64,000 bases of DNA from Helicobacter pylori (GCF_900120335.1 NZ_LT635477.1:186001-250000); one strand, 5' to 3'. Counted from the stretch's first letter, positions 1 to 13,571 are shown. Translations and numbers: made by a program. Notes: generated by a model not told the origin, from the sequence alone.

Positions 1-2
1 AT

Positions 3-158
3 AACGCCAAAGAATCTTTTAATAAGGCTACGGATAAGGGCGTAGAAGCTTTAAAAGAAAAGGCTAAAGATTTGCCTAAAAACATGCTAGAGCCAAAACA
101 CAATAAACCCAACCAAACCCCACCAATCCCAACCCCATCTAATAAAGAACCCCTATAA
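3..158 (+). CDS. CvpA-like membrane protein, C-terminal end only
   Basis: This is an open frame running in from the left edge of the window and ending at the TAA at 156-158. Only about 51 residues are visible. They are a Lys/Glu/Ala-rich, hydrophilic, probably helical stretch followed by a Pro/Asn-rich tail ending in PSNKEPL. No domain can be recognised from this piece alone. The gene that normally lies before lysS in H. pylori (HP0181) is annotated as a CvpA (colicin V production) family membrane protein, and a charged cytoplasmic tail after the membrane helices would fit. The stop lies 9 bases before lysS, so the two are probably co-transcribed. The family assignment rests on synteny only; the open frame itself is certain. 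Confidence 0.6.
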   Translation, partial: NAKESFNKATDKGVEALKEKAKDLPKNMLEPKHNKPNQTPPIPTPSNKEPL

Positions 159-167
159 AGGCACAAC

Positions 168-1673
168 ATGTTTTCTAACCAATACATCCAACAACGCATC
201 CATAAAGCCAATAGCTTGAGAGAAGAAGGCAAAAACCCTTATAAAAATGGCTTGAAACGAAGCCTCACCAACGCCGCTTTTTTAGAAAAATACGTTTATG
301 TTAAGGATTTAGAAGAGCCTAAAGACAAAGAAAAATGCGAGAGCGTTGTAGGGAGGGTCAAGCTTTTGCGTTTAATGGGTAAGGCATGTTTTATTAAAAT
401 TGAAGATGAAAGCGCGATTTTACAAGCTTATGTTTCGCAAAATGAATTGAACGATGAGTTTAAAAGCTTGAAAAAGCATTTAGAAGTGGGCGATATTGTG
501 TTGGTGAAAGGTTTCCCTTTTGCTACCAAAACCGGTGAATTAAGCATTCATGCCCTAGAATTTCACATTTTAAGCAAAACCATCGTGCCTTTGCCTGAAA
601 AATTTCATGGACTGAGCGATATAGAATTGCGTTACCGCCAACGCTACTTGGATTTGATCGTCAATCCTAGCGTTAAAGATGTGTTTAAAAAGCGCAGTTT
701 GATTGTCTCTAGCGTGCGGAAATTTTTTGAAATGGAAGGGTTTTTAGAAGTGGAAACCCCTATGATGCACCCCATTCCTGGCGGGGCGAACGCAAGGCCT
801 TTCATCACTTATCATAACGCCTTAGAAATTGAAAGGTATTTGAGAATCGCCCCAGAATTATACCTTAAACGCTTGATTGTAGGGGGGTTTGAGGCGGTGT
901 TTGAAATCAATCGTAATTTCAGGAATGAGGGCATGGATCACAGCCATAACCCCGAATTCACGATGATTGAGTTTTACTGGGCGTATCACACTTATGAAGA
1001 TTTGATTGAACTCAGTAAGAGGTTATTTGACTACTTGCTAAAGACTTTAAATTTAGATTCAAAAATCATTTATAACGATATGGAAGTGGATTTCAACCAA
1101 ACGAGCGTGATTTCCTATTTGGACGCTTTAGAAACAATAGGGGGCATCAGTAAGGATATTTTAGAAAAAGAAGACGGGCTTTTGGCTTATTTGTTAGAGC
1201 GAGGCGTTAAAGTAGAGCCAAACCTCACTCATGGCAAGTTACTCGCTGAAGCGTTTGATCATTTTGTAGAGCATAAGCTTATTAACCCCACTTTTGTAAC
1301 CGAATATCCCATTGAGATTAGCCCTTTAGCCAGACGCAACGATAGTAACCCTAATATTGCTGACAGGTTTGAATTGTTTATTGCAGGTAAAGAAATCGCT
1401 AATGGTTTTAGCGAGTTGAATGACCCATTAGATCAACTAGAGCGCTTTAAAAATCAAGTGGCTGAAAAAGAAAAAGGCGATGAAGAAGCCCAATACATGG
1501 ATGAAGATTATGTGTGGGCCCTAGCCCATGGAATGCCCCCCACTGCAGGGCAAGGCATAGGCATTGACCGATTAGTGATGCTGCTCACTGGAGCTAAAAG
1601 CATTAAAGATGTGATTTTATTCCCAGCGATGCGTCCTGTTAAAAACGATTTTAATGTTGAGGGTGAAGAATAA
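168..1673 (+). CDS. lysS: Lysyl-tRNA synthetase, class II
   Basis: It charges tRNA-Lys with lysine in the cytoplasm. The 501-residue length is normal for bacterial class II LysRS. An N-terminal OB-fold anticodon-binding domain lies at about 55-140. The class II catalytic core follows, with motif 2 at about 241-270 ([15 protein letters not shown]) and motif 3 near the C terminus ([12 protein letters not shown]). The residues expected for lysine and ATP binding appear intact. The ATG at 168 follows the previous stop by 9 bases with only a weak ribosome site. The TAA stop shares its last A with the glyA ATG (TAATG), which implies translational coupling. Nothing odd was seen. Confidence 0.97.
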   Translation: MFSNQYIQQRIHKANSLREEGKNPYKNGLKRSLTNAAFLEKYVYVKDLEEPKDKEKCESVVGRVKLLRLMGKACFIKIEDESAILQAYVSQNELNDEFKSLKKHLEVGDIVLVKGFPFATKTGELSIHALEFHILSKTIVPLPEKFHGLSDIELRYRQRYLDLIVNPSVKDVFKKRSLIVSSVRKFFEMEGFLEVETPMMHPIPGGANARPFITYHNALEIERYLRIAPELYLKRLIVGGFEAVFEINRNFRNEGMDHSHNPEFTMIEFYWAYHTYEDLIELSKRLFDYLLKTLNLDSKIIYNDMEVDFNQTSVISYLDALETIGGISKDILEKEDGLLAYLLERGVKVEPNLTHGKLLAEAFDHFVEHKLINPTFVTEYPIEISPLARRNDSNPNIADRFELFIAGKEIANGFSELNDPLDQLERFKNQVAEKEKGDEEAQYMDEDYVWALAHGMPPTAGQGIGIDRLVMLLTGAKSIKDVILFPAMRPVKNDFNVEGEE

Positions 1674-2923
1674 TGGCTTATTTTTTAGAACAAACGGATA
1701 GTGAAATCTTTGAGTTTATTGTTGAGGAATTTAAACGCCAAAATGAGCATTTAGAAATGATAGCGAGCGAGAATTACACTTTTCCTAGTGTCATGGAGGC
1801 TATGGGGAGTATTTTAACGAATAAATACGCTGAAGGCTATCCTAACAAACGCTACTATGGAGGCTGTGAAGTGGTGGATAAAATAGAAAGCCTAGCCATA
1901 GAAAGGGCTAAAAAGCTTTTCAATTGCCAGTTCGCTAACGTGCAAGCGCATTCAGGCTCACAAGCCAATAACGCTGTCTATCACGCCCTTCTAAAGCCTT
2001 ATGATAAGATTTTAGGCATGGATTTAAGCTGTGGAGGGCATTTAACGCATGGCGCTAAAGTGAGTTTAACCGGCAAGCATTACCAGAGCTTTTCTTATGG
2101 CGTGGGTTTGGATGGCTATATTGATTATGAAGAGGCGCTAAAAATCGCTCAAAGCGTTAAGCCACAAATCATTGTGTGCGGGTTTTCAGCCTATCCAAGG
2201 GAGATTGATTTTAAGAAATTTAGAGAAATCGCTGATGCAGTGGGGGCGTTACTACTAGGCGATATAGCCCATGTGGCAGGGCTTGTGGTCGCTGATGAGC
2301 ATGCCCATCCTTTCCCGCATTGCCATGTGGTTTCAAGCACCACTCATAAGACCTTAAGAGGGCCTAGAGGAGGGCTTATTTTAACCAATGACGAAGAAAT
2401 AGCGGCTAAGATTGACAAAGCGATTTTTCCAGGAACTCAAGGCGGGCCTTTGATGCATGTAATTGCTGCTAAAGCGGTGGGGTTTAAAGAGAATCTAAAA
2501 CCAGAATTTAAAGCTTATGCAAAATTAGTGAAATCTAACATGCAAGTTCTCGCTAAAGCGTTAAAAGAAAAAAACCACAAATTAGTGAGCGGTGGCACTT
2601 CTAACCATTTGCTTTTAATGGATTTCTTAGATAAGCCTTATAGCGGGAAAGACGCTGACATTGCCTTAGGGAATGCTGGGATCACCGTGAATAAAAACAC
2701 CATTCCTGGCGAAACGCGCAGCCCTTTTGTAACGAGCGGGATAAGGATTGGCTCAGCGGCATTGAGCGCAAGAGGTATGGGAGCTAAAGAATTTGAAATC
2801 ATAGGGAATAAAATATCAGATATTTTGAATGATATTAATAATGTTAGTTTGCAATTGCATGTGAAAGAAGAATTGAAGGCCATGGCCAATCAATTCTCTG
2901 TGTACCACCAACCCATTTTTTAA
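1673..2923 (+). CDS. glyA: Serine hydroxymethyltransferase
   Basis: A PLP enzyme that interconverts serine and glycine and charges tetrahydrofolate with one-carbon units for purine, thymidylate and methionine synthesis. The 416-residue length is standard. The PLP-binding lysine is K226 in [14 protein letters not shown]. The N-terminal signature ASENYT (about 31-36) and the glycine-rich GTQGGPLMH loop are present. It overlaps lysS by one base and is followed 10 bases later by HP0184, so the three form an operon. A complete, ordinary copy. Confidence 0.97.
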   Translation: MAYFLEQTDSEIFEFIVEEFKRQNEHLEMIASENYTFPSVMEAMGSILTNKYAEGYPNKRYYGGCEVVDKIESLAIERAKKLFNCQFANVQAHSGSQANNAVYHALLKPYDKILGMDLSCGGHLTHGAKVSLTGKHYQSFSYGVGLDGYIDYEEALKIAQSVKPQIIVCGFSAYPREIDFKKFREIADAVGALLLGDIAHVAGLVVADEHAHPFPHCHVVSSTTHKTLRGPRGGLILTNDEEIAAKIDKAIFPGTQGGPLMHVIAAKAVGFKENLKPEFKAYAKLVKSNMQVLAKALKEKNHKLVSGGTSNHLLLMDFLDKPYSGKDADIALGNAGITVNKNTIPGETRSPFVTSGIRIGSAALSARGMGAKEFEIIGNKISDILNDINNVSLQLHVKEELKAMANQFSVYHQPIF

Positions 2924-2933
2924 GGGAGTCAAG

Positions 2934-3476
2934 ATGACAGAAATGGAATTAAAGCTCATTAAAATAGACACAAGCCATTATTTTGAAAAAAAACCAGGCT
3001 TGGGGGAGAGAATGGATTATGCGGGTCGTTGTTATTATAATAAATTCCAAAGAGTGAATGCCATGCTCACAAGCTCGCTCATTCAAAAGCATTTGAAAAG
3101 GGAAATAGAAATCGCGCACAACCTCATCTTGCGTAACGATAAGGTGGAAAACATTGTGTTTGATTATAACGGGAGGAATCCAGAGCGTTTTTATCATAAG
3201 GCGCAGTTATTGCTTCGTGAAGAGGGTTTTATGAATTTTACCGCTTATAACACGAAAACGCCAGGGCATTTGCATTTGTATGTGCATAAGGGGCATACGG
3301 AATTGGGCGAGGGCGAGAGGTTGATTAAAACTTTGTCCATGAAATTAGTGCAAGGGTTGCCTAAAGAATGGAGGATATTCCCCAGCAACGAATGGCCTAA
3401 GGAATTTAATATTTTAGCTTTACCTTATGAAGTGTTTGCAAAAGAGCGAGGAAGCTCTTGGGCGAAGCATTTATAA
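2934..3476 (+). CDS. DUF1882-family protein (HP0184-like)
   Basis: A 180-residue soluble protein with no signal peptide or membrane helix. It belongs to a small family of unknown function restricted to Helicobacter and Campylobacter relatives (DUF1882, from memory). The sequence is basic with many aromatic residues ([11 protein letters not shown] near the N terminus, [13 protein letters not shown] near 105). The C-terminal half, with an [20 protein letters not shown] stretch, looks like a mixed alpha/beta fold. The AAGGGAG ribosome site at 2924-2930 fixes the ATG at 2934. It is the third gene of the lysS-glyA operon. Function is unknown; operon position is weak evidence for a link to translation or one-carbon metabolism. 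Confidence 0.85.
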   Translation: MTEMELKLIKIDTSHYFEKKPGLGERMDYAGRCYYNKFQRVNAMLTSSLIQKHLKREIEIAHNLILRNDKVENIVFDYNGRNPERFYHKAQLLLREEGFMNFTAYNTKTPGHLHLYVHKGHTELGEGERLIKTLSMKLVQGLPKEWRIFPSNEWPKEFNILALPYEVFAKERGSSWAKHL

Positions 3477-3497
3477 CCATTTTTGAAAGGATTTTTA

Positions 3498-4325
3498 ATG
3501 TCAGAAAAAGAAAGACTGAATGAAGTGATTTTAGAAGAAGAGAATAATGGGAGCGGCACTAAAAAGGTGTTTTTGATCGTGGCTATAGCCATTATCATTT
3601 TGGCGGTGCTTTTGATGGTGTTTTGGAAAAGCACGAGAGTCGCTCCTAAAGAGACTTTTTTACAAACCGATAGCGGCATGCAAAAAATAGGCAACACTAA
3701 AGATGAGAAAAAAGACGATGAGTTTGAAAGCTTGAATATGGATTCTCCCAAACAAGAAGACAAGTTAGACAAAGTGGTGGATAATATTAAAAAACAAGAG
3801 AGTGAAAATTCTATGCCCATTCAAACCGATCAAGCTCAAATGGAGATGAAAACAACAGGAGAAAAACAAGAATCTCAAAAAGAATTAAAAGCTGTTGAGC
3901 CTATTCCCATGAGCGCTCAAAAAGAATCTCAGGCTGTGGCTAAAAAAGAAACCCCCCACAAAAAGCCTAAAGTAGTGCCAAAAGATAAAGAAGCGCATAA
4001 AGATAAAGAAGCACATAAAGATAAAGCTACGCATGCGGCTAAAAAAGAGCCTAAAGTTAAAAAAGAAGCCCATAAAGAAGTTTCTAAGAAAGCTAATTCT
4101 AAAACCAATCTTACTAAAGGGCATTATTTGCAAGTGGGGGTTTTTGCGCACACGCCCAACAAAGCCTTTTTACAAGAGTTTAATCAATTCCCCCATAAAA
4201 TTGAAGATAGGGGGGCTACTAAACGCTACCTCATAGGCCCTTATAAGAGCAAGCAAGAAGCCTTAATGCATGCCGATGAAGTCAGTAAGAAGATGACTAA
4301 ACCGGTTGTCATAGAAGCGCGTTAA
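3498..4325 (+). CDS. SPOR-domain membrane protein with lysine-rich linker
   Basis: A 275-residue bitopic inner-membrane protein. A short cytoplasmic N terminus is followed by one membrane helix at about 24-43. A long Lys/Glu/Ala/His-rich periplasmic linker comes next, then a C-terminal SPOR domain at about 200-272 (GHYLQVGVFAHTPNKAF ... YLIGPYKSKQEALMHADEV). SPOR domains bind denuded peptidoglycan at division sites, so a septal or wall role is inferred. I start it at the ATG at 3498 because GAAAGG at 3485-3490 is a good ribosome site; an upstream TTG at 3483 overlaps that site. The linker contains three 18-bp repeats at 3981-4034. A strong hairpin terminator follows the gene. Confidence 0.85.
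   Translation: MSEKERLNEVILEEENNGSGTKKVFLIVAIAIIILAVLLMVFWKSTRVAPKETFLQTDSGMQKIGNTKDEKKDDEFESLNMDSPKQEDKLDKVVDNIKKQESENSMPIQTDQAQMEMKTTGEKQESQKELKAVEPIPMSAQKESQAVAKKETPHKKPKVVPKDKEAHKDKEAHKDKATHAAKKEPKVKKEAHKEVSKKANSKTNLTKGHYLQVGVFAHTPNKAFLQEFNQFPHKIEDRGATKRYLIGPYKSKQEALMHADEVSKKMTKPVVIEAR
3981..4034 (+). repeat. Three 18-bp tandem repeats in the SPOR gene linker
   Basis: Three consecutive 18-bp units at 3981-3998, 3999-4016 and 4017-4034 encode KDKEAH, KDKEAH and KDKATH. Units 1 and 2 differ by one base; unit 3 differs in the second half. The repeat keeps the reading frame, so copy-number change would alter only linker length between the membrane and the SPOR domain. Confidence 0.9.
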
Positions 4326-4335
4326 GGGCTTTGCG

Positions 4336-4377
4336 AACTTAAAAGAGTTACTACCTCTCTTTTAAGTTTATTTTTTA
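4336..4377 (+). terminator. Rho-independent terminator of the lysS-SPOR operon
   Basis: A perfect 12-bp stem, AACTTAAAAGAG at 4336-4347 and CTCTTTTAAGTT at 4357-4368, closes a 9-nt loop. It is followed by TATTTTTT. It lies 11 bases after the stop of the SPOR gene, as expected for the end of the operon. Confidence 0.88.
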
Positions 4378-4455
4378 AAAACCCCCTAGCTTTTTAATAA
4401 AGAATGCACCCACCACCGCTACAAACTCCCTAAAATTCGCATTTTAAGGAATCTT

Positions 4456-4717
4456 ATGCTACAAGACAGATTTAGATATGGTTACGAGTGGGAAATTGAC
4501 GGCGTAAAACTTAGAGTAGTTGTAGATAGGACAAAAGATAAGCATTTAATTTTTGATTATTACTCAAACAGAAATCTAGTAGAAAATAAACCCACATGCC
4601 GAACACGCAGAGAATAAATTAGACTTATATGAACTAGACATTAGCGAAAATGATTTAATAACGCAAGAATTAACGAACAAAGAATTAGCAGATGAATTGT
4701 TTGAAAAAAGGCACTAA
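4456..4717 (+). pseudogene. Frameshifted small ORF of unknown function
   Basis: An ATG at 4456 with AAGGA at 4446-4450 opens a 53-codon frame (MLQDRFRYGYEWEIDGVKL...) that stops at 4615-4617. The frame one base later is open across the end of this ORF and continues as AEHAENKLDLYELDISEN... to a TAA at 4715-4717. That second piece has no start of its own. Deleting one base near 4583-4595 joins them into an 86-residue acidic/aromatic protein with no signal peptide. This suggests a recently broken gene, but a 53-residue product, a sequencing error, or chance cannot be excluded. I do not recognise the family. Confidence 0.5.
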
Positions 4718-5016
4718 CCCCCTTTAAGCCCCTTATAACCGATGCAAGTATCAAAATGAGTTGGTGCTGAAAACAATGCAAAAAATGACTAGAATGAAAC
4801 GATAAGGGTAGTCTAATCCATAGAAAAACAGCAAAATCTCAAAATAGCGATAAAACATCAATCATGAGCTTGAGCGCTAGACATGCTTAATAAAACCAGT
4901 GTGTGGTGGGATTGCTATAAAAACAAATACAAGAAGCAAAAATAAAACAAGCAAAAAACATTCAAGCTATCCTACAAGCCAAAGAGCGCTATCTCAATAG
5001 GTTTTTTAAAATTAGC
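4718..5016. other. Gene-poor region before the UPF0114 gene
   Basis: About 300 bases with no convincing ORF on either strand, many stops, and no strong hairpin. The composition is A-rich on the plus strand. It may be decayed coding sequence linked to the frameshifted ORF upstream, but nothing supports a specific identity. Confidence 0.4.
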
Positions 5017-5022
5017 TATAAT
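5017..5022 (+). promoter_or_regulatory. Predicted -10 box for the UPF0114 gene
   Basis: A perfect TATAAT 38 bases before the ATG at 5061. H. pylori sigma-80 promoters depend mainly on this box. It implies a transcript start near 5030 and a leader of about 30 nt. Confidence 0.6.
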
Positions 5023-5060
5023 CAAGGGTTTAAAAATAATCCTTAAAAAAGAGTTTTAAC

Positions 5061-5594
5061 ATGTTGGAAAAACTGATTGAAAGAGTGTTGTTTGCTACTC
5101 GTTGGTTGCTAGCCCCTTTGTGTATTGCCATGTCGTTAGTGTTAGTGGTTTTAGGCTATGTGTTCATGAAAGAGTTGTGGCACATGCTCAGCCATTTAGA
5201 CACCATTAGTGAAACGGATTTAGTCTTATCGGCCTTAGGCTTGGTGGATTTGTTGTTCATGGCCGGGCTTGTTTTAATGGTGTTGCTCGCCAGTTATGAA
5301 AGCTTTGTTTCCAAATTAGACAAGGTGGATGCTAGCGAAATCACTTGGCTAAAACACACGGATTTTAACGCCTTAAAGTTAAAGGTTTCCCTTTCCATTG
5401 TAGCCATTTCGGCGATTTTTTTGCTCAAACGCTACATGAGTTTAGAAGACGTTCTATCTAGCATTCCTAAAGACACGCCTTTATCGCATAACCCTATTTT
5501 TTGGCAAGTGGTGATCCATTTGGTGTTTGTGTGTTCAGCGCTTTTAACCGCTGTTACCAATAACATCGCTTTTTCGCAGAAAGAAAGGCATTGA
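5061..5594 (+). CDS. UPF0114 (YqhA) family membrane protein
   Basis: A 177-residue integral inner-membrane protein. Hydrophobic helices lie at about 12-34, 58-78, 112-124 and 148-166, the usual four-helix layout of the UPF0114/YqhA family. The N-terminal ERVLFATRWLLAPL is characteristic of the family, whose function is not established. It has its own TATAAT promoter and stands alone on the plus strand. Its stop is only 6 bases from the convergent PLD gene, so the two transcripts probably overlap at their 3' ends. Confidence 0.85.
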   Translation: MLEKLIERVLFATRWLLAPLCIAMSLVLVVLGYVFMKELWHMLSHLDTISETDLVLSALGLVDLLFMAGLVLMVLLASYESFVSKLDKVDASEITWLKHTDFNALKLKVSLSIVAISAIFLLKRYMSLEDVLSSIPKDTPLSHNPIFWQVVIHLVFVCSALLTAVTNNIAFSQKERH

Positions 5595-5600
5595 AAGCGT

Positions 5601-7109
5601 TTAAAGTTCTCTTTCAGGAAGGACTTTAGACCATTCTTTAATCAAACGCAAAAAGAAAGAGGTATCAGGCGAGTTTTTTTCATGGATTAAGATGCCTTCT
5701 TCTGTAGCTTCCCAAATAACTCTATGCCGATACAAGACTAAATGCCATGCTTGTTGGGCATGATCTTTAAGCGACAAGCGCACCCTTTTAGCAAAAGACG
5801 GGTTGTCAAACAAGACTGCGCTTTCAGTGTTAATATATGCAGAGCGCGGATCAATATTAAAACTCCCTAGAAGCGTTAGGGCATCATCAAAAACAATTGT
5901 CTTGCCGTGTAAGGAATGTTTGGTGCTAAAGCGCCCTTTAATCTGGCGGTTGAAAAAATCGTTTCGTATTTCATAGACATTTGCGCCCATTCGCACTAAT
6001 TGGTTGCGATACCTTTCCCACGCCCCATAGACCACTATCGCATCAGTAGATGAAAGGGAATTGGTAAGGATGTTCAATTCAATCCCCTTAGAAATTTGAT
6101 TTTTAAAGATTTTCATCATCTTTTTGCCTGGAATAAAATACGATGAAGCGATAAAAACGGAGTCTTTGGCGTTTTTAAGGGCTTTCTCAAAAGCGATTTT
6201 GATAGGCGAATACAAGGGCGTGTCAATTTTTTTGGGTGAATCGGCTAAAAAAATGGCATTCCCATAATAAATGGGGTATTGGTATTTTTGGAAGCGTTCT
6301 ATAAAATCATTGACTTTTTTTTCAAACTGGTTTTTGTCTTCAGCGCTGATAGGGATTTTTTCATGGAGCTTGGCGATTTCTTTAACGTTGTTTTTGAGTC
6401 TTTTATGGGTTCTTAACAATGAAACAGGGATAGAGCGGTGGAATCGCCAATAATTTTCAAAGCTTTCTTTGGCTTTTGAAGCAACCCCCCCAAAAAACAA
6501 AGCGTCTAAATCTAAAAAATTCGTGTCTAAATCGTTATCAAAATAATTGTCCCCAATGTTGCGCCCCCCTATAATGACAGCGAAATTATCCACGATGAAA
6601 AGCTTGTTGTGCATGCGTTTTTTAATGCGTTCATAATCCGCAAGCATTTCAAAATAACGCAAGCCTTTATTGCGGATATAGTAGGGGTTAAAGATTTTCA
6701 CTTCAATGTTTTTATGGAAATTTAAAAGCATGATGTCTGAAAAATCTGAATCTAACCCGTTGTCATCTAAAAGGATGCGCACTTTTACCCCACGATTGGC
6801 CGCGTTTAAAAGTTCTTTAGCGATCACTTGAGAAGAAAGGTCGTTTTTATAGATATAAGTTTGCATGTCAATGCTTTTTTGGCTCATTCTAATAAGACCC
6901 ACTCTGTGCAACAAGGCATCAAAGCCGTCTTCTAAAAGAATGGCCGCGCTATGGTTAGGGTTTTCTTTTAAATTTTTGGTGTACAAACTCCCAATGGTGG
7001 TAGTGCAGGGATCATAAGAGATAGGGGGGTTTGAAATGGGAGTCTTATAGACTAACCCAAAACACCCATTAAAAAAAAAGACGCTTAAAAAAACTAAAAA
7101 GATTTTCAA
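5601..7109 (-). CDS. Phospholipase D / cardiolipin synthase-like lipoprotein
   Basis: A 502-residue PLD-superfamily protein with two HKD motifs: HNKLFIVDNFAVIIGGRNIGDNYFD in the first half and HGKTIVFDDALTLLGSFNIDPR in the second. This is the arrangement of cardiolipin synthases and related phosphatidyltransferases. The N terminus (MKIFLVFLSVFFFNGC) is a lipoprotein signal with Cys16 as the likely acylation site. That would place the enzyme in the periplasm, anchored to a membrane, unlike classical cytoplasmic-facing Cls. It follows frdB by 21 bases on the same strand and may be read through from the frd operon. The substrate is inferred from the family. Confidence 0.85.
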   Translation of the reverse strand: MKIFLVFLSVFFFNGCFGLVYKTPISNPPISYDPCTTTIGSLYTKNLKENPNHSAAILLEDGFDALLHRVGLIRMSQKSIDMQTYIYKNDLSSQVIAKELLNAANRGVKVRILLDDNGLDSDFSDIMLLNFHKNIEVKIFNPYYIRNKGLRYFEMLADYERIKKRMHNKLFIVDNFAVIIGGRNIGDNYFDNDLDTNFLDLDALFFGGVASKAKESFENYWRFHRSIPVSLLRTHKRLKNNVKEIAKLHEKIPISAEDKNQFEKKVNDFIERFQKYQYPIYYGNAIFLADSPKKIDTPLYSPIKIAFEKALKNAKDSVFIASSYFIPGKKMMKIFKNQISKGIELNILTNSLSSTDAIVVYGAWERYRNQLVRMGANVYEIRNDFFNRQIKGRFSTKHSLHGKTIVFDDALTLLGSFNIDPRSAYINTESAVLFDNPSFAKRVRLSLKDHAQQAWHLVLYRHRVIWEATEEGILIHEKNSPDTSFFLRLIKEWSKVLPEREL

Positions 7110-7130
7110 AAACGACCCACTAAAAAGAAA

Positions 7131-10005
<2,875 letters not shown>

Positions 10006-10014
10006 TTTCTACCC

Positions 10015-10782
10015 TTATTCTTTGTGGAATTTCCCATCAGCTTCTATGGCTTCTTGCATGGTTTTAATGCCATTGTCTTTATTTTCTAAACCTTTTTTAA
10101 TGTAAGCCCCATAGGTGCAAAGCCCTAAAACAATAAAAAACACGCTCATCGCCCATTTGACTTTTCTCAAGCCTTGAATGCTCACGTTCTTAAACCACCC
10201 CCATTTGATCGCTAAGCGATACAACCCGATAGAGCCATGCAATTCTACGGCAAACAATAAGAAGATATACAAAAGCCAAAAGTTTTGCGTTACAAAACGA
10301 TAGCTTGAGCCATGAGGCCCAATACTTTCAGGCTCTGTGAGCATGACAAATAGGTGGATACTCGCTAAGAAAAACATCGCAAACCCGGTTAAGGCTTGGA
10401 TAAACCACAAACTCGTATCGCCATGCTTCATCAAATGCTTATGGGTTTTAAAAACCTTGTATTGCCTATAATTGATAGGGAATTTTCTCAAGGCTAAAAA
10501 AGCATGCGCAACCAAAATAAGAATAACCCCTGCTGCAACCACGCTCACAATAGCCGGCTCGCCCGCTTTCAAAAACAGGCTCCCTTCAAAAAATTTCGCC
10601 ACTTTATACATGGCTTCATCGCTAATCAAGATGCTTGAGACCAAAAACATGTGCGCTATCATAAAGAGTGCTAAAATCAAGCCTGTAGCGCTCTGTAAAA
10701 AGTCTAGCTTAGCGTAAATACCGCTCTTTTTAAGCCCTTTACTGGCGCCATAATAACCCTCTATAATCTCTTCTTGTTGCAT
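10015..10782 (-). CDS. frdC: Fumarate reductase cytochrome b subunit
   Basis: A 255-residue diheme cytochrome b that anchors the complex and takes electrons from menaquinol. It has five membrane helices at about 30-50, 75-100, 123-145, 165-190 and 205-228, with histidines placed in or near the helices as in the Wolinella enzyme. I start at the ATG at 10782 because TTTTAGGAGC lies 8 bases upstream. The longer frame, which begins with an upstream alternative codon, lacks a ribosome site and adds 18 residues. It is the first gene of frdCAB. A TAAAAT box at 10849-10844 could be the promoter. Confidence 0.95.
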   Translation of the reverse strand: MQQEEIIEGYYGASKGLKKSGIYAKLDFLQSATGLILALFMIAHMFLVSSILISDEAMYKVAKFFEGSLFLKAGEPAIVSVVAAGVILILVAHAFLALRKFPINYRQYKVFKTHKHLMKHGDTSLWFIQALTGFAMFFLASIHLFVMLTEPESIGPHGSSYRFVTQNFWLLYIFLLFAVELHGSIGLYRLAIKWGWFKNVSIQGLRKVKWAMSVFFIVLGLCTYGAYIKKGLENKDNGIKTMQEAIEADGKFHKE

Positions 10783-10843
10783 AAAAACTGCTCCTAAAAA
10801 CTCAAATTTAACCTGAATCGCTTGACGCAAAAACACTGCCCTA

Positions 10844-10849
10844 ATTTTA
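10844..10849 (-). promoter_or_regulatory. Possible -10 box for the frdCAB operon
   Basis: TAAAAT on the minus strand, 62 bases upstream of the frdC ATG, with no better box between it and the gene. It is a near-consensus -10 but A+T-rich chance matches are common here. Confidence 0.4.
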
Positions 10850-10955
10850 CTACATTTGAAATAATTTTTCTTAATAAACCGATCTTAAATTGGGAAAAAA
10901 ATTCAATTCAAGGGGGCTATTGTTTAAAATTTACATTTTTTAAACGCTATATAGG

Positions 10956-10961
10956 TATAAT
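10956..10961 (+). promoter_or_regulatory. Predicted -10 box for tpiA
   Basis: A perfect TATAAT 38 bases before the tpiA ATG, preceded by GG and A+T-rich sequence. It implies a start near 10968. It faces away from frdC in a divergent intergenic region. Confidence 0.7.
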
Positions 10962-10999
10962 AAGGGATAGTTACCACCTAATAAAATAAGGATCATTCA

Positions 11000-11704
11000 A
11001 TGACAAAAATTGCCATGGCTAATTTCAAATCCGCTATGCCTGTTTTTAAAAGCCATGCGTATTTAAAAGAATTAGAAAAAACTTTAAAGCCGCAGCATTT
11101 TGATAGGGTGTTTGTGTTCCCTGATTTTTTGGGGTTATTGCCTAACGCGTTTTTGCATTTCACTTTAGGAGTGCAAAACGCTTACCCTAAAGATTTGGGG
11201 GCTTTTACCGGTGAAATCACTTCCAAGCATTTAGAAGAATTAAAAATCCACACGCTTTTAATAGGGCATAGCGAGAGGCGAGCGCTTTTAAAGGAAAGCC
11301 CTAGCTTTTTGAAAGAAAAGTTTGATTTTTTTAAAGATAAAAATTTTAAAATTGTCTATTGTATTGGCGAAGATTTAACGACCAGAGAAAAGGGCTTTAA
11401 GGCTGTAAAGGAATTTTTAAGCGAGCAATTAGAAACTATCGATCTCAATTATTCCAATTTGATTGTGGCTTATGAGCCTATTTGGGCGATTGGCACTAAA
11501 AAAAGTGCGTCTTTAGAAGATATTTACCTCACGCATGGTTTTTTAAAACAAATCTTAAATCAAAAAACGCCTTTATTGTATGGGGGGAGCGTGAATATAC
11601 AAAACGCTAAAGAAATTTTAGGGATTGATAGCGTGGATGGTTTATTGATCGGGAGCGCGTCTTTGGAATTAGAAAATTTTAAAACAATCATTTCATTTTT
11701 ATAA
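11000..11704 (+). CDS. tpiA: Triosephosphate isomerase
   Basis: Interconverts dihydroxyacetone phosphate and glyceraldehyde 3-phosphate. The catalytic residues are visible: N8 and K10 (ANFK), H90 (IGHSERR) and E159 ([11 protein letters not shown]). The phosphate-binding GGSVN is near the C terminus. At 234 residues it is about 15-20 shorter than most bacterial TIMs, as known for this genus. AAGGA at 10988-10992 supports the ATG. It heads a run with fabI (9-base gap) and lpxD. Confidence 0.96.
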   Translation: MTKIAMANFKSAMPVFKSHAYLKELEKTLKPQHFDRVFVFPDFLGLLPNAFLHFTLGVQNAYPKDLGAFTGEITSKHLEELKIHTLLIGHSERRALLKESPSFLKEKFDFFKDKNFKIVYCIGEDLTTREKGFKAVKEFLSEQLETIDLNYSNLIVAYEPIWAIGTKKSASLEDIYLTHGFLKQILNQKTPLLYGGSVNIQNAKEILGIDSVDGLLIGSASLELENFKTIISFL

Positions 11705-12546
<842 letters not shown>

Positions 12547-12547
<1 letters not shown>

Positions 12548-13557
12548 TGAAATTAAGCGAATTGTTGAGCGCCTATTCTATTGAAACGGAATTTTCAAAC
12601 GATTTTGAAGTGCATGCATTAGCGGAATTGGATAAGGCCACGCCTAATGATATTAGCTATATTGACCAAGCGCGTTACCTTAAACTTTTAAAAGATTCAA
12701 AAGCCGGGGCGGTATTTATCCGCAAAAAAGAATCTTCTAAAGTGCCTAAAAGCATGCAAGCTTTAGTCGTGGATAACCCGCATTTAGCTTTCGCTAAAGT
12801 TTCGCATGCCTTTAAAATCCCTTTTTTTAAAAACCCACAAAGCGTGAATGAGCCTAAACATTTTGAAAAAGTAACGATCATGCCTAATGTTGTGATTGGA
12901 GAGGGCGTAGAAATTGGCGAAAATTCTTTGATTTATCCGGGCGTGGTGATCGCTGATGGGGTGAAAATCGGTAAAAATTGTATTTTGTATCCTCGTGTGA
13001 TCTTGTATCAAAACACGATTTTAGAAGACAATGTCATCATCCATGCGGGCAGTGTGATCGGAGGCGATGGCTTTGGTTATGCGCACACCGCTTTAGGAGA
13101 GCATGTCAAAATTGAACATGTGGGGATTGTTAGGATTCAAAAAAATGTGGAAATTGGTGCTAACACGGCGATTGATAGGGCGGTGTTTGGCGAGACTTTG
13201 ATTAAAGAGGGCGTTAAGATTGATAATCTGGTTCAAATCGGGCATAATTGCGTTTTAGGCGAACACAGCATCGTTGTCTCTCAAGTGGGCTTGAGCGGAT
13301 CTACAACCACAGGCCGTAATGTGGTTTTTGGCGGGCAAGTGGGCATTGGGGGGCATTTGCATGTGGGTGAATTCACTCAAATTGGGGGTAAAAGCGCGGT
13401 GGGTAAAGACTTGCCCCCTAATACCAATTTTGCCGGAGCGATCCCTGCTATGGAAATCCATGAATGGCACCATTTTTTAGCCCATTTAAGAACGAATTTT
13501 AGGAAACAGCAAAAAACGAGTTTGTTGCAAAAAGCTAAAGGGTTTTTTAAGTCTTAA
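12547..13557 (+). CDS. lpxD: UDP-3-O-acylglucosamine N-acyltransferase
   Basis: Adds the N-linked hydroxyacyl chain to UDP-3-O-acylglucosamine in lipid A synthesis. The 336-residue protein has an N-terminal uridine-binding domain (1-100) and a left-handed beta-helix built from isoleucine-patch hexapeptides ([19 protein letters not shown] and on). Catalytic histidines lie in the HVGIVRIQ and IGHNC region. I use the ATG at 12547, which shares its first base with the fabI stop (TGATG), rather than the TTG three bases earlier. Confidence 0.95.
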
Positions 13558-13571
13558 AGAATGAAATAAGC

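Noticed and set aside
4326..5060. AapA/IsoA-type toxin-antitoxin in the gene-poor gap
   Set aside because: No short, hydrophobic-basic peptide with a ribosome site was seen in this or the other large gaps.
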